Shown one piece after another: positions 26,724 through 34,412 of a stretch of DNA of 64,000 nt (position 1 is its first letter; each line of letters starts with the position of its first letter). This stretch comes from CBDHDJ01 sp965261645. Lineage in GTDB: Bacteria; Pseudomonadota; Alphaproteobacteria; SHVV01. The stretch spans positions 1 to 64,000 of the forward strand of contig CBDHDJ010000003.1 in the NCBI GenBank assembly GCA_965261645.1, in the 5' to 3' direction. The notes below the pieces were generated by a model. It ran no database searches. It saw only the letters and a program-made list of their open reading frames with translations, and was not told where the DNA came from. Both the position numbers and the translations under genes were made by a program.

Positions 26724-27722
26724 TTAAGCAGGTATTTTGGGGAATTTCCGCCGTTTTTGGCTTTGGTTGAGACGATAGCTCTCGCCGTTCATTTCCAGGA
26801 TATGGACATGGTGGGTGAGGCGGTCCAGCAAAGCCCCGGTCAGGCGTTCCGAGCCGAATATCTCCGTCCACTCATCGAACGGCAAGTTGGAGGTCACCAG
26901 GATCGAGCCCCGCTCGTAGCGCTGGCTGAAGACTTCGAACAGCAGCTCGGCGCCGGTCTTCGAGAGCGGCACGAAGCCGAGTTCGTCGATGATCAGAAGG
27001 TGATACTTTGCCAGTTGCTTCTGCAGGCGCAACAGGCGTTTTTCATCCCTGGCCTCCATCAGTTCATGAACCAGGGCAGCGGCCGTGAGGAAGCCGACGG
27101 AGAGCCCCTTTTGGCAGGCCGCCAGAACGAGACCGAGGGCGATATGGGTCTTGCCGGTTCCGCTGTTGCCGAGCGCGATGATATTCTCACGACGCTCGAC
27201 GTATTCGCATCGCGCCAACTCCAGAACCAGCATCTTGTTGAGCGATGCGATGGCCTTGAAGTCGAAGCTGTCGAGGCTTTTGACGGCGGGGAACCTGGCC
27301 TGTCTGATCCGCCGCTCGACCATGCGGCGCTCACGGTCGATCAGTTCCAACTCGGTCAGACGGACAAGATACCGCACATGGTCGGCGCCCTCGGTGGCGC
27401 ATTGGCGGGCCAGCTTGTCGTATTCGCGCAGGAACGTCGGCAGTTTCAGGGTCTTGAGCTCATATCCGGCGAGACGTCCATAGACGGACTGACGCAGCAG
27501 TCCGACAACGTCGTGCCAGCCGTTCTTGCCCGTCCGGCTGTCAGCCAGGACATTGCTCGCCAGGGCGGTGAGGCCAAGGGTGTCATCGAGTTCCCGATAG
27601 GCGAGCAGACCGGCGTCCGACGTGACCCGTGAACCGTGGAACTCCAGCTTCAGGCGACGGTCGAAACAAGGCCGCAGAGGCCGCCGATCCGATTCACCCT
27701 CCGGGTTCCGCATGCGATCCAC
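26724..27722 (-). CDS. Chimeric protein: IS1380 transposase N-terminus fused to IstB
   Basis: The reading frame gives 332 residues. Residues 1-88 are the start of an IS1380-type transposase (FDRRLKLEFHGSRVTSDAG, then GLLRQSVYGRLAGYE), and the rest is IstB from its 13th codon (LKTLKLPTFLREYDKLARQ) to the end, with the Walker A and B motifs kept. The fusion is in frame. IstB has lost only its first 12 residues, but its coupling to the istA stop is gone and expression would start from the IS1380 start codon. Whether it still helps IstA is unknown. Confidence 0.85.
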   Translation of the reverse strand: MDRMRNPEGESDRRPLRPCFDRRLKLEFHGSRVTSDAGLLAYRELDDTLGLTALASNVLADSRTGKNGWHDVVGLLRQSVYGRLAGYELKTLKLPTFLREYDKLARQCATEGADHVRYLVRLTELELIDRERRMVERRIRQARFPAVKSLDSFDFKAIASLNKMLVLELARCEYVERRENIIALGNSGTGKTHIALGLVLAACQKGLSVGFLTAAALVHELMEARDEKRLLRLQKQLAKYHLLIIDELGFVPLSKTGAELLFEVFSQRYERGSILVTSNLPFDEWTEIFGSERLTGALLDRLTHHVHILEMNGESYRLNQSQKRRKFPKIPA

Positions 27723-27807
27723 CCTCTATCTAGCCTAAACCTATGATTCTTATAACAGAATCAAGCGGAAACGGCATCAAATAGATGAGCTACCTGGGAA
27801 ATGCGGG
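27459..27807 (-). mobile_element. IS1380-family 5' fragment inside IS21 copy 2
   Basis: A 349-bp fragment contains one IS1380 terminus (CCCGCATTTCCCAGGTAG read on the minus strand), the leader and the first 88 codons of its transposase. TTGAG stands on both sides (27454-27458, 27808-27812), as expected for a 5-bp duplication, yet the left edge is not an IS end. A deletion that removed the rest of the IS up to the duplication explains this. Confidence 0.8.
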
Positions 27808-27844
27808 TTGAGGTGATGGGCCAGCAACACTTGCGGCGTATCGG

Positions 27845-29344
27845 TCATGACGCGCCTCCACCCAACAAGCTCATATAACTGGCGGCGGCCGTGGTCGCCA
27901 CGTTGGCCCGAGGCAGGTAGGGATAGATATCCAGGTCGAGTTTGGGCGGGCGTCGCTCGATACGGCACAGCACAAGGTGTTTGACGGCGTCGTAGCCGAT
28001 CGCACCCAGGCGCAGGGCGTCCTTCACCGCGCCGTGAAGCACCTCGAGATCGAAGGTCTCCAGAAGCCGAAGGACCTGGACGTATTCCCGCTTGCCGGCC
28101 TTGCCCATGCGCGCCTCCAGGAGACGGCGCAGGGTTGGGAAGGCATCAGGCAGTTCCCATCCGGCTAGCGGCGCGGCCTGATCCAGGGCGCCGATCTTGT
28201 GCTCCAGCAAAGGCAGGTAGTGGATCGGATCGAAGACCATATCTTCCCGGTCGTAGGAACGGGGGTGTCGGGCAATGATCCCGGCGCCGCAACCGATAAC
28301 CACCTCGTGGACATAGCCACGGATCCAGACTTCCTGATGGCCGTAGGCGACGGGCACGGAATAGTCATTCGTCCGGTAGCGCACCAGGGACAGCGAGTTG
28401 ACCCGCGTGCCCTGCTTGTCGCACGCGTCGAACGGTGCCGGCAGTGGCCTCTTCAACGCTTCGCGGTCACGCACAAACCGTTCGCCGATGCTCTCGCGGT
28501 GGCCGCGCAGGACGTTGCCTTGCCGGTTGCGGCATTGCTCTTCCAGGTGGCCATTGAAGGCGTCCCAGCTCGCGAACCGGGGAAGCGGCGTCATGAAGTT
28601 CCGCCGGGCATAGCCGACCACCCCCTCCACATTGCCTTTGTCGTTACCCTTGCCGGGACGGCCGTAGCGGTCCTCGAAGAGGTAATGGGACTGCAGCCCG
28701 CTGAACGGCCGCGTTCGTTGCCGCGTGCCATCTGACAAGATGCGCGACACCAGACACTTGTCGTTGTCGTAAAGAATCGATTGGGGAACGCCGCCGAAAA
28801 AAACAAAGGCTCTGTTGTGCCCGTCCAGCCAGGCCTCCGTCGTCGCCGCCGGGTAGGCCGCAACGAAGCAGGCATCGCTGTGGGGAAGTGTCATGACGAA
28901 AAAATGCGCCCGATACTTGACGCCGGCGATGATCGCATCCGCCTCGCCAAAGTCCGCTTGAGCATGGCCCGGAGGATGTGACAACGGCACAAACATCTCA
29001 CGCCGACGAAGGCGCCGTTCCCGAACGTAATCCTTCACGATGGTCTCTTTGCCCGTGAAGCCATGTTCGTCGCGAAGGCGCTCGAATATACGCTTCGCCG
29101 TGTGGTGCTGCTTACGGTGAACCGTTCGGTCCTCCCCCAGAATACGGTCGATGATATCCGTGAAGGGGGCCAGTTTCGGGCGTTTCGGTGGCTGGCGTCG
29201 CCGATATCCCGGCGGTTCCGAATGCCGCAGCATCTTCCTCACCGTCTCGCGCGCAATGCCAAACCGACTTGCCGCCTCTCGCTGGCTCAGACCATCAACA
29301 TGGCAGGCCAGCCGAACGCGCAGATATAGGTCCACGGTGTACAT
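27845..29344 (-). CDS. istA: IS21 transposase IstA, copy 2
   Basis: Same protein as at 1537-3036 with one visible change (IIDRILGEDRT here, IIDRILEEDRT in copy 1). It is complete. The natural istB start still overlaps its stop, but the frame it opens now runs into the IS1380 fragment and ends after 23 codons. Confidence 0.93.
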   Translation of the reverse strand: MYTVDLYLRVRLACHVDGLSQREAASRFGIARETVRKMLRHSEPPGYRRRQPPKRPKLAPFTDIIDRILGEDRTVHRKQHHTAKRIFERLRDEHGFTGKETIVKDYVRERRLRRREMFVPLSHPPGHAQADFGEADAIIAGVKYRAHFFVMTLPHSDACFVAAYPAATTEAWLDGHNRAFVFFGGVPQSILYDNDKCLVSRILSDGTRQRTRPFSGLQSHYLFEDRYGRPGKGNDKGNVEGVVGYARRNFMTPLPRFASWDAFNGHLEEQCRNRQGNVLRGHRESIGERFVRDREALKRPLPAPFDACDKQGTRVNSLSLVRYRTNDYSVPVAYGHQEVWIRGYVHEVVIGCGAGIIARHPRSYDREDMVFDPIHYLPLLEHKIGALDQAAPLAGWELPDAFPTLRRLLEARMGKAGKREYVQVLRLLETFDLEVLHGAVKDALRLGAIGYDAVKHLVLCRIERRPPKLDLDIYPYLPRANVATTAAASYMSLLGGGAS

Positions 29345-29502
29345 CCTCCCGCCTTCCATCTCAAAAAAGATCGAAGGCTACAGGTGGCAGAGTTTTACTC
29401 CGCCCGCGGCTGGGAAATCCCGCCGCTTCCGTGGACTAATTTGTCACCGCCGTTCTCAATCCTCCGATCCTCCCTATGAAACACGCTCAACAGTCCCATT
29501 TG

Positions 29503-29534
29503 TTTTGATGACGGACAGTTTTGATGACGGACAG
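29503..29534. repeat. Two tandem 16-bp repeats
   Basis: TTTTGATGACGGACAG occurs twice without a gap at the junction of the IS3-d right end and the IS1182-b remnant. It may be slippage or the trace of a nested end. Confidence 0.8.
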
Positions 29535-29539
29535 CATCC

Positions 29540-30008
29540 AGGCACGCCGTCACCGTGCGCCGGAAAAATGTCCCGGAAACGTTCCTCGCCCCAGCGCTGA
29601 CGGATACGGGTCAGGCTCGAATGGTCGGGCAGACGCTCGTGAAGGGCGTAGCCGATGAACCAGCGGATCGCGATGTTCACCTGCGCTTCCCGCATCAGCC
29701 GGCGGTCGTGCATAATGCGGAGCAGCAGGCCGGCGAGCATCAGGCGCACCGCGACCTCCGGGTCGATACCGGGTCGGCCGTTGTCCAGGCAATAGCAGTC
29801 CGCGACTTCCCCACGCAGCCAACCAAGGTCGAGAACGCGGTCCACGCGAGCCAGGACGTGATCCTCGGGCACCAGCTGCTCAGGCGAGCCGGTGATGAAC
29901 AGCTCCGGCTGATCGCGGCCCTTGTGTCCCAACATCTCGTCGCGTCCCTAAATCGAGCACAAGATATGGAAACAAAGAATCATGATTGCCGGGCTTTTTC
30001 AACAACCC
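29540..30008 (-). pseudogene. IS1182-b transposase remnant (N-terminal part)
   Basis: The first 125 or so codons of another IS1182-type transposase, starting at 29935 (MLGHKGRDQPELFITGSPEQ). It includes the DUF772 region AIRWFIGYALHERLPDHSSL and is cut near 29555. The outer end keeps a terminal sequence GGGGTTGTTGAAAAAGCCC (minus strand, about 30008), which truncates the neighbouring IS256-b. It is unrelated at close range to IS1182-a. Confidence 0.8.
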
Positions 30009-30938
30009 CATGCGGCACCGCTGAGCAGTTGCGCCGAGGATCCGGGTCGCGGCGGCCTTCAGGCCCTTGTGGTCGGCGGCGATCACCAGCTTCACGCCGC
30101 GCAGGCCGCGGCGGGTGAGGCTGCGCAGGAACCCGGTCCAGAAGGTCTCGGCCTCGGACGCGCCGATCGCCTTGCCGAGGACCTCGCGCCGGCCCTGGTC
30201 GTTGACCGCGACCGCGACGGTCACCGCGACCGATACGATGCGCCCGGCCTGGCGCACCTTCAGATAGGTCGCATCCAGCCAGAGATAGGGCCAGTCACCC
30301 TACAGCGGCCGGTCGAGGAAGCTCTGGATCTTGTCGTCGATCTCGCCGCACAGCCTGGAGACCTGGCTCTTGGAGATGCCGGACATGCCCATGGCCTGCA
30401 CCAGGTCGTCGACCGAGCGGGTCGACACGCCCTGGATGTAGGCCTCCTGGACCACCGCCGTCAGCGCCTTCTCGGCTATCCGCCGCGGCTCCATAAAGCC
30501 GGGGAAGTAGCTCCCCTTCCTCAGCTTCGGGATCTTCAGCTCCACCGTGCCGGCCCGGGTCTCCCAGCTCCGCTCGCGGTAGCCGTTGCGGTGGGTGAGC
30601 CGATCCGGCGAGCGCTCGCCGTGAGCGGCGCCGGTCAGGCCCTCAACATCCACGGCCATCAGCCGCTCGGCCGCGAAGCCGATCATCTCGCGCAAAAGGT
30701 CGGCGTCAGAACTCTTTTCCAACAGCGCGCGCAGCGTCATCATGTCGTTGGCGGTCATCGTGGTTCTCCTCCGGTCGGGTGGACTCTGCAAGCCCAACCC
30801 TAAACCGGTACCGCGATGGCCTCCGCTGTGGATAAGCAGCCCGCCGCCTCCAGACTCTCGGCGGTCGCGGCGGCGGGCTGCTTATCCACAGCTACCAGAG
30901 GCAGCCAGAGCTCCTACACCACGCTGTGGGACACGACC
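30009..30938 (-). pseudogene. IS256-b transposase, decayed and truncated
   Basis: Starts at 30758 (MTANDMMTLRALLEKSS) and follows the intact IS256-c closely. A stop codon at 30300 replaces the glutamate after FLDRPL (TAG for GAG), and the frame is cut at about 30010 after ILGATAQRCR by the IS1182-b end. The 5' terminal region up to 30938 is complete and faces that of IS256-c. Confidence 0.88.
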
Positions 30939-31090
30939 CTGGATGGTCGTGTCCCAGGACGTGGTGTAGGAGTTGTTGGAGCCTCTGTTAGCTGTGGGTA
31001 GGCGGCTTGCCGTAGCGACCGCCGAGAGTCTGGCGTAGGCAAGCCGGCTATCCACAGCGGAGGCCATCGCGGTTCCGGTTTAGGGTTGGG
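30795..31090. repeat. Large near-palindrome from two head-to-head IS256 5' regions
   Basis: Arms of more than 40 bases at 30795-30838 and 31047-31090 are nearly complementary, and the two IS termini (GGTCGTGTCCC type) face each other with six bases between. Within the left arm a perfect 24-bp stem pairs 30825-30848 with 30869-30892. Each copy carries sequences of the DnaA-box type (TGTGGATAA at 30827 and TTATCCACA at 30882 in IS256-b; changed to TGTGGGTAG and CTATCCACA in IS256-c). Confidence 0.85.
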
Positions 31091-32393
31091 CTAGTGCAAA
31101 CCAACCTGACCCGAAGGAGAACCACGATGACCCAGGACATGATGACCCTGCGCGCGCTTTTGGAGAAGAGCTCCGATGCCGATCTGCTTCGCGAGATGAT
31201 CGGCTTCACGGCCGAGCGGCTGATGGCACTGGAGGTTGAGGGCCTGACCGGCGCCGGGCACGGCGAGCGCTCGGCGGATCGTATCACCCACCGCAACGGC
31301 TACCGCGACCGGTCCTGGGAGACGCGGGCCGGCACGGTGGAGCTGAAGATCCCGAAGCTGAGGAAGGGAAGCCACTTCCCGGGCTTCCTGGAGCCGCGGC
31401 GGATGGCCGAGAAGGCGCTGGCTGCGGTGATCCAGGAGGCCTACATCCAGGGGGTGTCGACCCGCTCGGTCGACGATCTGGTTCAGGCGATGGGGATGTC
31501 GGGCGCCTCCAAGAGCCAGGTCTCCAGGCTGTGCGGCGAGATCGACGATAAGGTCAACGGCTTCCTCGATCGACCGCTGGAGGGCGACTGGCCCTATCTG
31601 TGGCTCGACGCCACCTACGTGAAGGTGCGCCAGACCGGACGCATCGTCTCGGTCGCGGTGACCGTGGCTGTGGCCGTCAAGGACCAAGGCCGCCGCGAGG
31701 TCCTGGGCGTGGCGATCGGCGCGTCGGAGGCCGAGACCTTCTGGACCGAGTTCCTGCGCTCGCTGGCCCGGCGCGGGCTGCGCGGCGTGAAGCTGGTGAT
31801 CTCCGACGACCACAAGGGCCTGAAGGCCGCCGCGACCCGGATCCTCGGCGCCACATGGCAGCGCTGCCGCGTGCACTCCGCCCGCAACCTGCTGGCCCAT
31901 GCCGGCCGCCAGGGCCGGCGCGTCGTCTCCGCCTTCGTCGCCACCGCCTTCGCCCAGGAGGACGCCGACAGCGCGAAGGTCCAGTGGCGCCAGGTCGCCG
32001 ACCAGCTCAGGCCCAAGGTGCCCAAGCTGGCAGTTCTCATGGACGAAGCCGAGCACGACGTCCTCGCCTACATGAGCTTCCCCAGGGAGCACCGCCAGAA
32101 ATTGCACTCCACAAACCCGATCGAACGGCTCCATGCCGAGGTCAATCGTCGCACCAACGTCGTCGGTATCTTTCCCAACGAAGCCGCCATCACACGGCTC
32201 GTCGGCGCTATCCTTCTCGAGCAGAACGATGAGTGGGCCGTCTCAAGGAGATACATGACGCTGGAATCAATCGCTCCGCTGAGCGATGGTGTCCCCATCA
32301 CGCTGCCCACCGTGGCAGCCTGAACGTCCCGGCCCTACCCGCCGGGAGCCGCGTAGAGCGCAACGCTCTTACACCACGCGCCGGGACACGATC
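30945..32393 (+). mobile_element. IS256-family element (IS256-c), intact
   Basis: About 1449 bp between GGTCGTGTCCC at the left and its counterpart GGGACACGATC at the right. A likely 8-bp duplication differs at one base (CCCTGGAT left, CTCTGGAT right). It lies back to back with the decayed IS256-b. Confidence 0.8.
31127..32323 (+). CDS. IS256-family (Mutator-type) transposase
   Basis: A 398-residue transposase starting at ATG 31127, preceded by GAAGGAGA. Motifs are WPYLWLDATYVKVR, LVISDDHKGLKAAATRILG and HRQKLHSTNPIERLHAEVNRR with the catalytic glutamate. Longer versions from 31094 are possible but lack a ribosome binding site. It is the only complete member of this IS type in the window. 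Confidence 0.94.
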   Translation: MTQDMMTLRALLEKSSDADLLREMIGFTAERLMALEVEGLTGAGHGERSADRITHRNGYRDRSWETRAGTVELKIPKLRKGSHFPGFLEPRRMAEKALAAVIQEAYIQGVSTRSVDDLVQAMGMSGASKSQVSRLCGEIDDKVNGFLDRPLEGDWPYLWLDATYVKVRQTGRIVSVAVTVAVAVKDQGRREVLGVAIGASEAETFWTEFLRSLARRGLRGVKLVISDDHKGLKAAATRILGATWQRCRVHSARNLLAHAGRQGRRVVSAFVATAFAQEDADSAKVQWRQVADQLRPKVPKLAVLMDEAEHDVLAYMSFPREHRQKLHSTNPIERLHAEVNRRTNVVGIFPNEAAITRLVGAILLEQNDEWAVSRRYMTLESIAPLSDGVPITLPTVAA

Positions 32394-33021
32394 CTCTGGA
32401 TCGTTGACATAGAATCCCTGTCCGTCTGACGGGAAGAAATCCATCGCAAAAAACCAACTGGGCAACCCACCACGCCTGCTTGTCCATTGTTCACCCTACG
32501 TGGCTGAAAGCCTCGCTAAGTCAAGTTAGTCCTGCGTTCGATGCTTCGGCTTTGAGAAACCACAAGGTCTCGCACGTCGTATTTCTTGGCGCGGGGCTTG
32601 GCGGCGCGGACGTGCCGGGCGAAAGTGGATTTGGGGTTGTCGGTCATGGGTTGCGGCTCCCTGAGTTGGGCCGCGCGACCGGTGGTCAGAATAGGAGGCG
32701 GTCGCGGCGGCGTTTCTCCAAGGAAGCCGAGCGACGGGGCAGGACGGGGCGAGCCGTAAGGCTCTGGAACTAAGCGTTTTCCGCCAGTTCACGCGATGGC
32801 GGGCGCTGACCGGAAGTGCATCAACGATGCGTCAGGTGTGACTACCTGAAACAGAATTTGCCTGCGCCGTGGCAGTATTGCAGGATCGCTGTCCCTCCCT
32901 GTGAAGTCTTTTTCATTCAGTGGCTTAGGCCCGCCCAATCGGCTAGCATCTGCTGCCCTGCCACGAAGCCCGATGAGCTTGGCCATGGCGTGCGATAATT
33001 ATCAGCCTCGAAGGTGGTCGG
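32394..33021. other. Gene-poor stretch between IS256-c and the aminotransferase
   Basis: About 630 bases. Besides the integrase scrap at 32557-32647 no coding homology is seen. A palindrome GATAATTATC lies at 32993-33002, just ahead of the aminotransferase gene. Confidence 0.5.
32557..32647 (-). pseudogene. Tyrosine integrase N-terminal scrap
   Basis: Thirty codons starting at ATG 32647 read MTDNPKSTFARHVRAAKPRA and then KKYDVRDLVVS, which I recognise as the start of the arm-binding domain of phage or island integrases of the DUF4102 type. Homology ends abruptly after VVS. It marks a lost island end. Confidence 0.6.
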
Positions 33022-34149
33022 ATGGATGGAGACCGGAAGTACGTACCGTATATCCGGCGCGCATTGATCGATGCGCCGAACAAGCCCGATCCGCCGACCG
33101 ATGGCTATCTTCGCCATCAGGGACTCGATACCGATAACCTCCGGCCGATGGGTCTCAATGAGAGCCTGTTTCCGCCGTCACCCAAAGTCATCCAGGCACT
33201 CCTGGACAACCTCCACCGAATTAATCGCTATCCGGATGCGCAGTGCCCGGCGCTCAGCGATATCATATCCAGGCGTACCGGCGTCGATCACGAATGTATC
33301 GTCTGGGGCAACGGCAGCGAAGAGTTGCTCAAGGGTGCGATCGATTTGTCATTGTCGCCGGGCGAGGGACTGGTGCTGCCGGTGCCTACCTTTTGGGGCT
33401 ACGAATCCACGGTCGCGGCGTTCGAGGCGGATGTGACGGAAGTCGAGAACCTGCCTGATGGCCAGACCGATATCGACGGTATTATCGCCGCCGTTGGCAA
33501 TCGCACCAAGATCGCTTTTGTGATTACGCCCAACAATCCGACCGGCGGCATGGTCGATCAGGCCGGGCTCGAGAAACTGATCGCCGGTGTGTCCGAGAAT
33601 GTGTTGCTGTGCGTAGATGAGGCCTATTTCGATTTCGGCATGCACGCAGGCGGTCCCAGTGTGTTGAACGTGCTGCGACAACGGCGCGGGCCATGGATCA
33701 CGGTGCTCACATTCTCCAAGGCCTACGCCATGGCCGGGATGCGGATCGGATATGCGCTGTGTAGCGACGCGGCCCTGGCCAATTCCCTGCGCAAGACAAC
33801 ATGTGTGTTCAACGTACCGATCCTGGCTCAGTTTGCCGCCGAGGCGGCGCTCCTCGACACCGACTACCTGGCACAGATGCTAGGTTGGATCGCGTCGGGG
33901 CGGGAGCAGATGACCGCGGGCCTGCGCGACCTCGGTTTGGACCCTTTGCCGTCGGTATGCAATTTCGTCTCCTCGCCAGTGCCGATGAACGGTCGCGCGT
34001 GCCTGAAGGCAATGCTTGAAGGCGGTATCCAGATCAACGTGTGGGGCGACAAGGGCTATGAAAATTACATTCGCATCACGATCGGCACCGAAGACGACAA
34101 TGCCGCTTGCCTCGCAGTGCTGAAACAGGTGTTGGCGGAGCATAGTTGA
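33022..34149 (+). CDS. HisC-like aminotransferase (PLP fold type I)
   Basis: A 375-residue class I/II aminotransferase of the histidinol-phosphate aminotransferase family, which moves an amino group between a phosphorylated or aromatic substrate and 2-oxoglutarate. The PLP lysine is in TFSKAYAMAGMRIGYAL (about Lys233), the ring-contacting aspartate in CVDEAYFDF, and ITPNNPTGG precedes it. The substrate-binding LNESLFPPSP motif is near residue 48. Ribosome binding site AAGGTGG precedes ATG 33022. It has no histidine-pathway neighbours, so the true substrate is uncertain; aromatic or specialised amino acids are alternatives. Complete and not obviously decayed. Confidence 0.85.
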   Translation: MDGDRKYVPYIRRALIDAPNKPDPPTDGYLRHQGLDTDNLRPMGLNESLFPPSPKVIQALLDNLHRINRYPDAQCPALSDIISRRTGVDHECIVWGNGSEELLKGAIDLSLSPGEGLVLPVPTFWGYESTVAAFEADVTEVENLPDGQTDIDGIIAAVGNRTKIAFVITPNNPTGGMVDQAGLEKLIAGVSENVLLCVDEAYFDFGMHAGGPSVLNVLRQRRGPWITVLTFSKAYAMAGMRIGYALCSDAALANSLRKTTCVFNVPILAQFAAEAALLDTDYLAQMLGWIASGREQMTAGLRDLGLDPLPSVCNFVSSPVPMNGRACLKAMLEGGIQINVWGDKGYENYIRITIGTEDDNAACLAVLKQVLAEHS

Positions 34150-34215
34150 AGTCGCTCGATTCCGGCCCTCCGGGAGTGTCCCGCAGCCGCTCGGACTTCT
34201 GGAGGTGAAGATCGG

Positions 34216-34296
34216 CTACAGGCTGCCGGTGTACGGCCATCCGACCTCTTCCATGTTCTCGCGGATCAGTTCGCCAAGATGGGGCGGGTTCAGCAT
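34216..34296 (-). pseudogene. HigA-type antitoxin N-terminal scrap
   Basis: Twenty-six codons starting at ATG 34296. The first 20 (MLNPPHLGELIRENMEEVGW) match the start of HigA/VapI-family addiction-module antidotes; the frame then leaves the family and stops. No HigB toxin is next to it. Bases 34297-34412 hold an uninterpreted stretch with a run of 13 G (34381-34393). Confidence 0.6.
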
Positions 34297-34412
34297 GGGG
34301 CTGACACGTGTGGTTAATCAGGTGACATTTTGGGCCCGCGTGCCCAGCATGGCGTCGGCGGTGGCCTGTGCTCGAGCCTCGGGGGGGGGGGGGAGGACCT
34401 CAAGCTCCTTAA

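Larger units (their letters stand above)
26524..29458 (-). mobile_element. IS21-family element, copy 2 (with IS1380 fragment)
   Basis: Same ends as copy 1, with a different 6-bp duplication ATCCTC (26518-26523, 29459-29464). It is 354 bp longer because a fragment of an IS1380-type element lies between istA and istB. Otherwise only scattered base changes separate it from copy 1. Confidence 0.92.
25058..29517 (+). mobile_element. IS3-family element (IS3-d), split by IS21 copy 2
   Basis: The left end TGTCTGACGTCA with GGGAC and TTGAG further in resembles the right end read inward (TGTCCGTCATCA with GGGAC and TTGAG). Both ORFs are complete; IS21 copy 2 inserted between the OrfB stop and the right end. 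No flanking duplication is clear, so the outer ends are approximate. Confidence 0.65.

Noticed and set aside
570..29458. The two IS21 copies as a composite element
   Set aside because: Different 6-bp duplications (CGCCGA and ATCCTC) and the same orientation in unrelated hosts show independent insertions.
34314..34412. Proline-rich minus-strand frame at the G run
   Set aside because: It depends on the run of 13 G and merges with IS1182 sequence; no family recognised.
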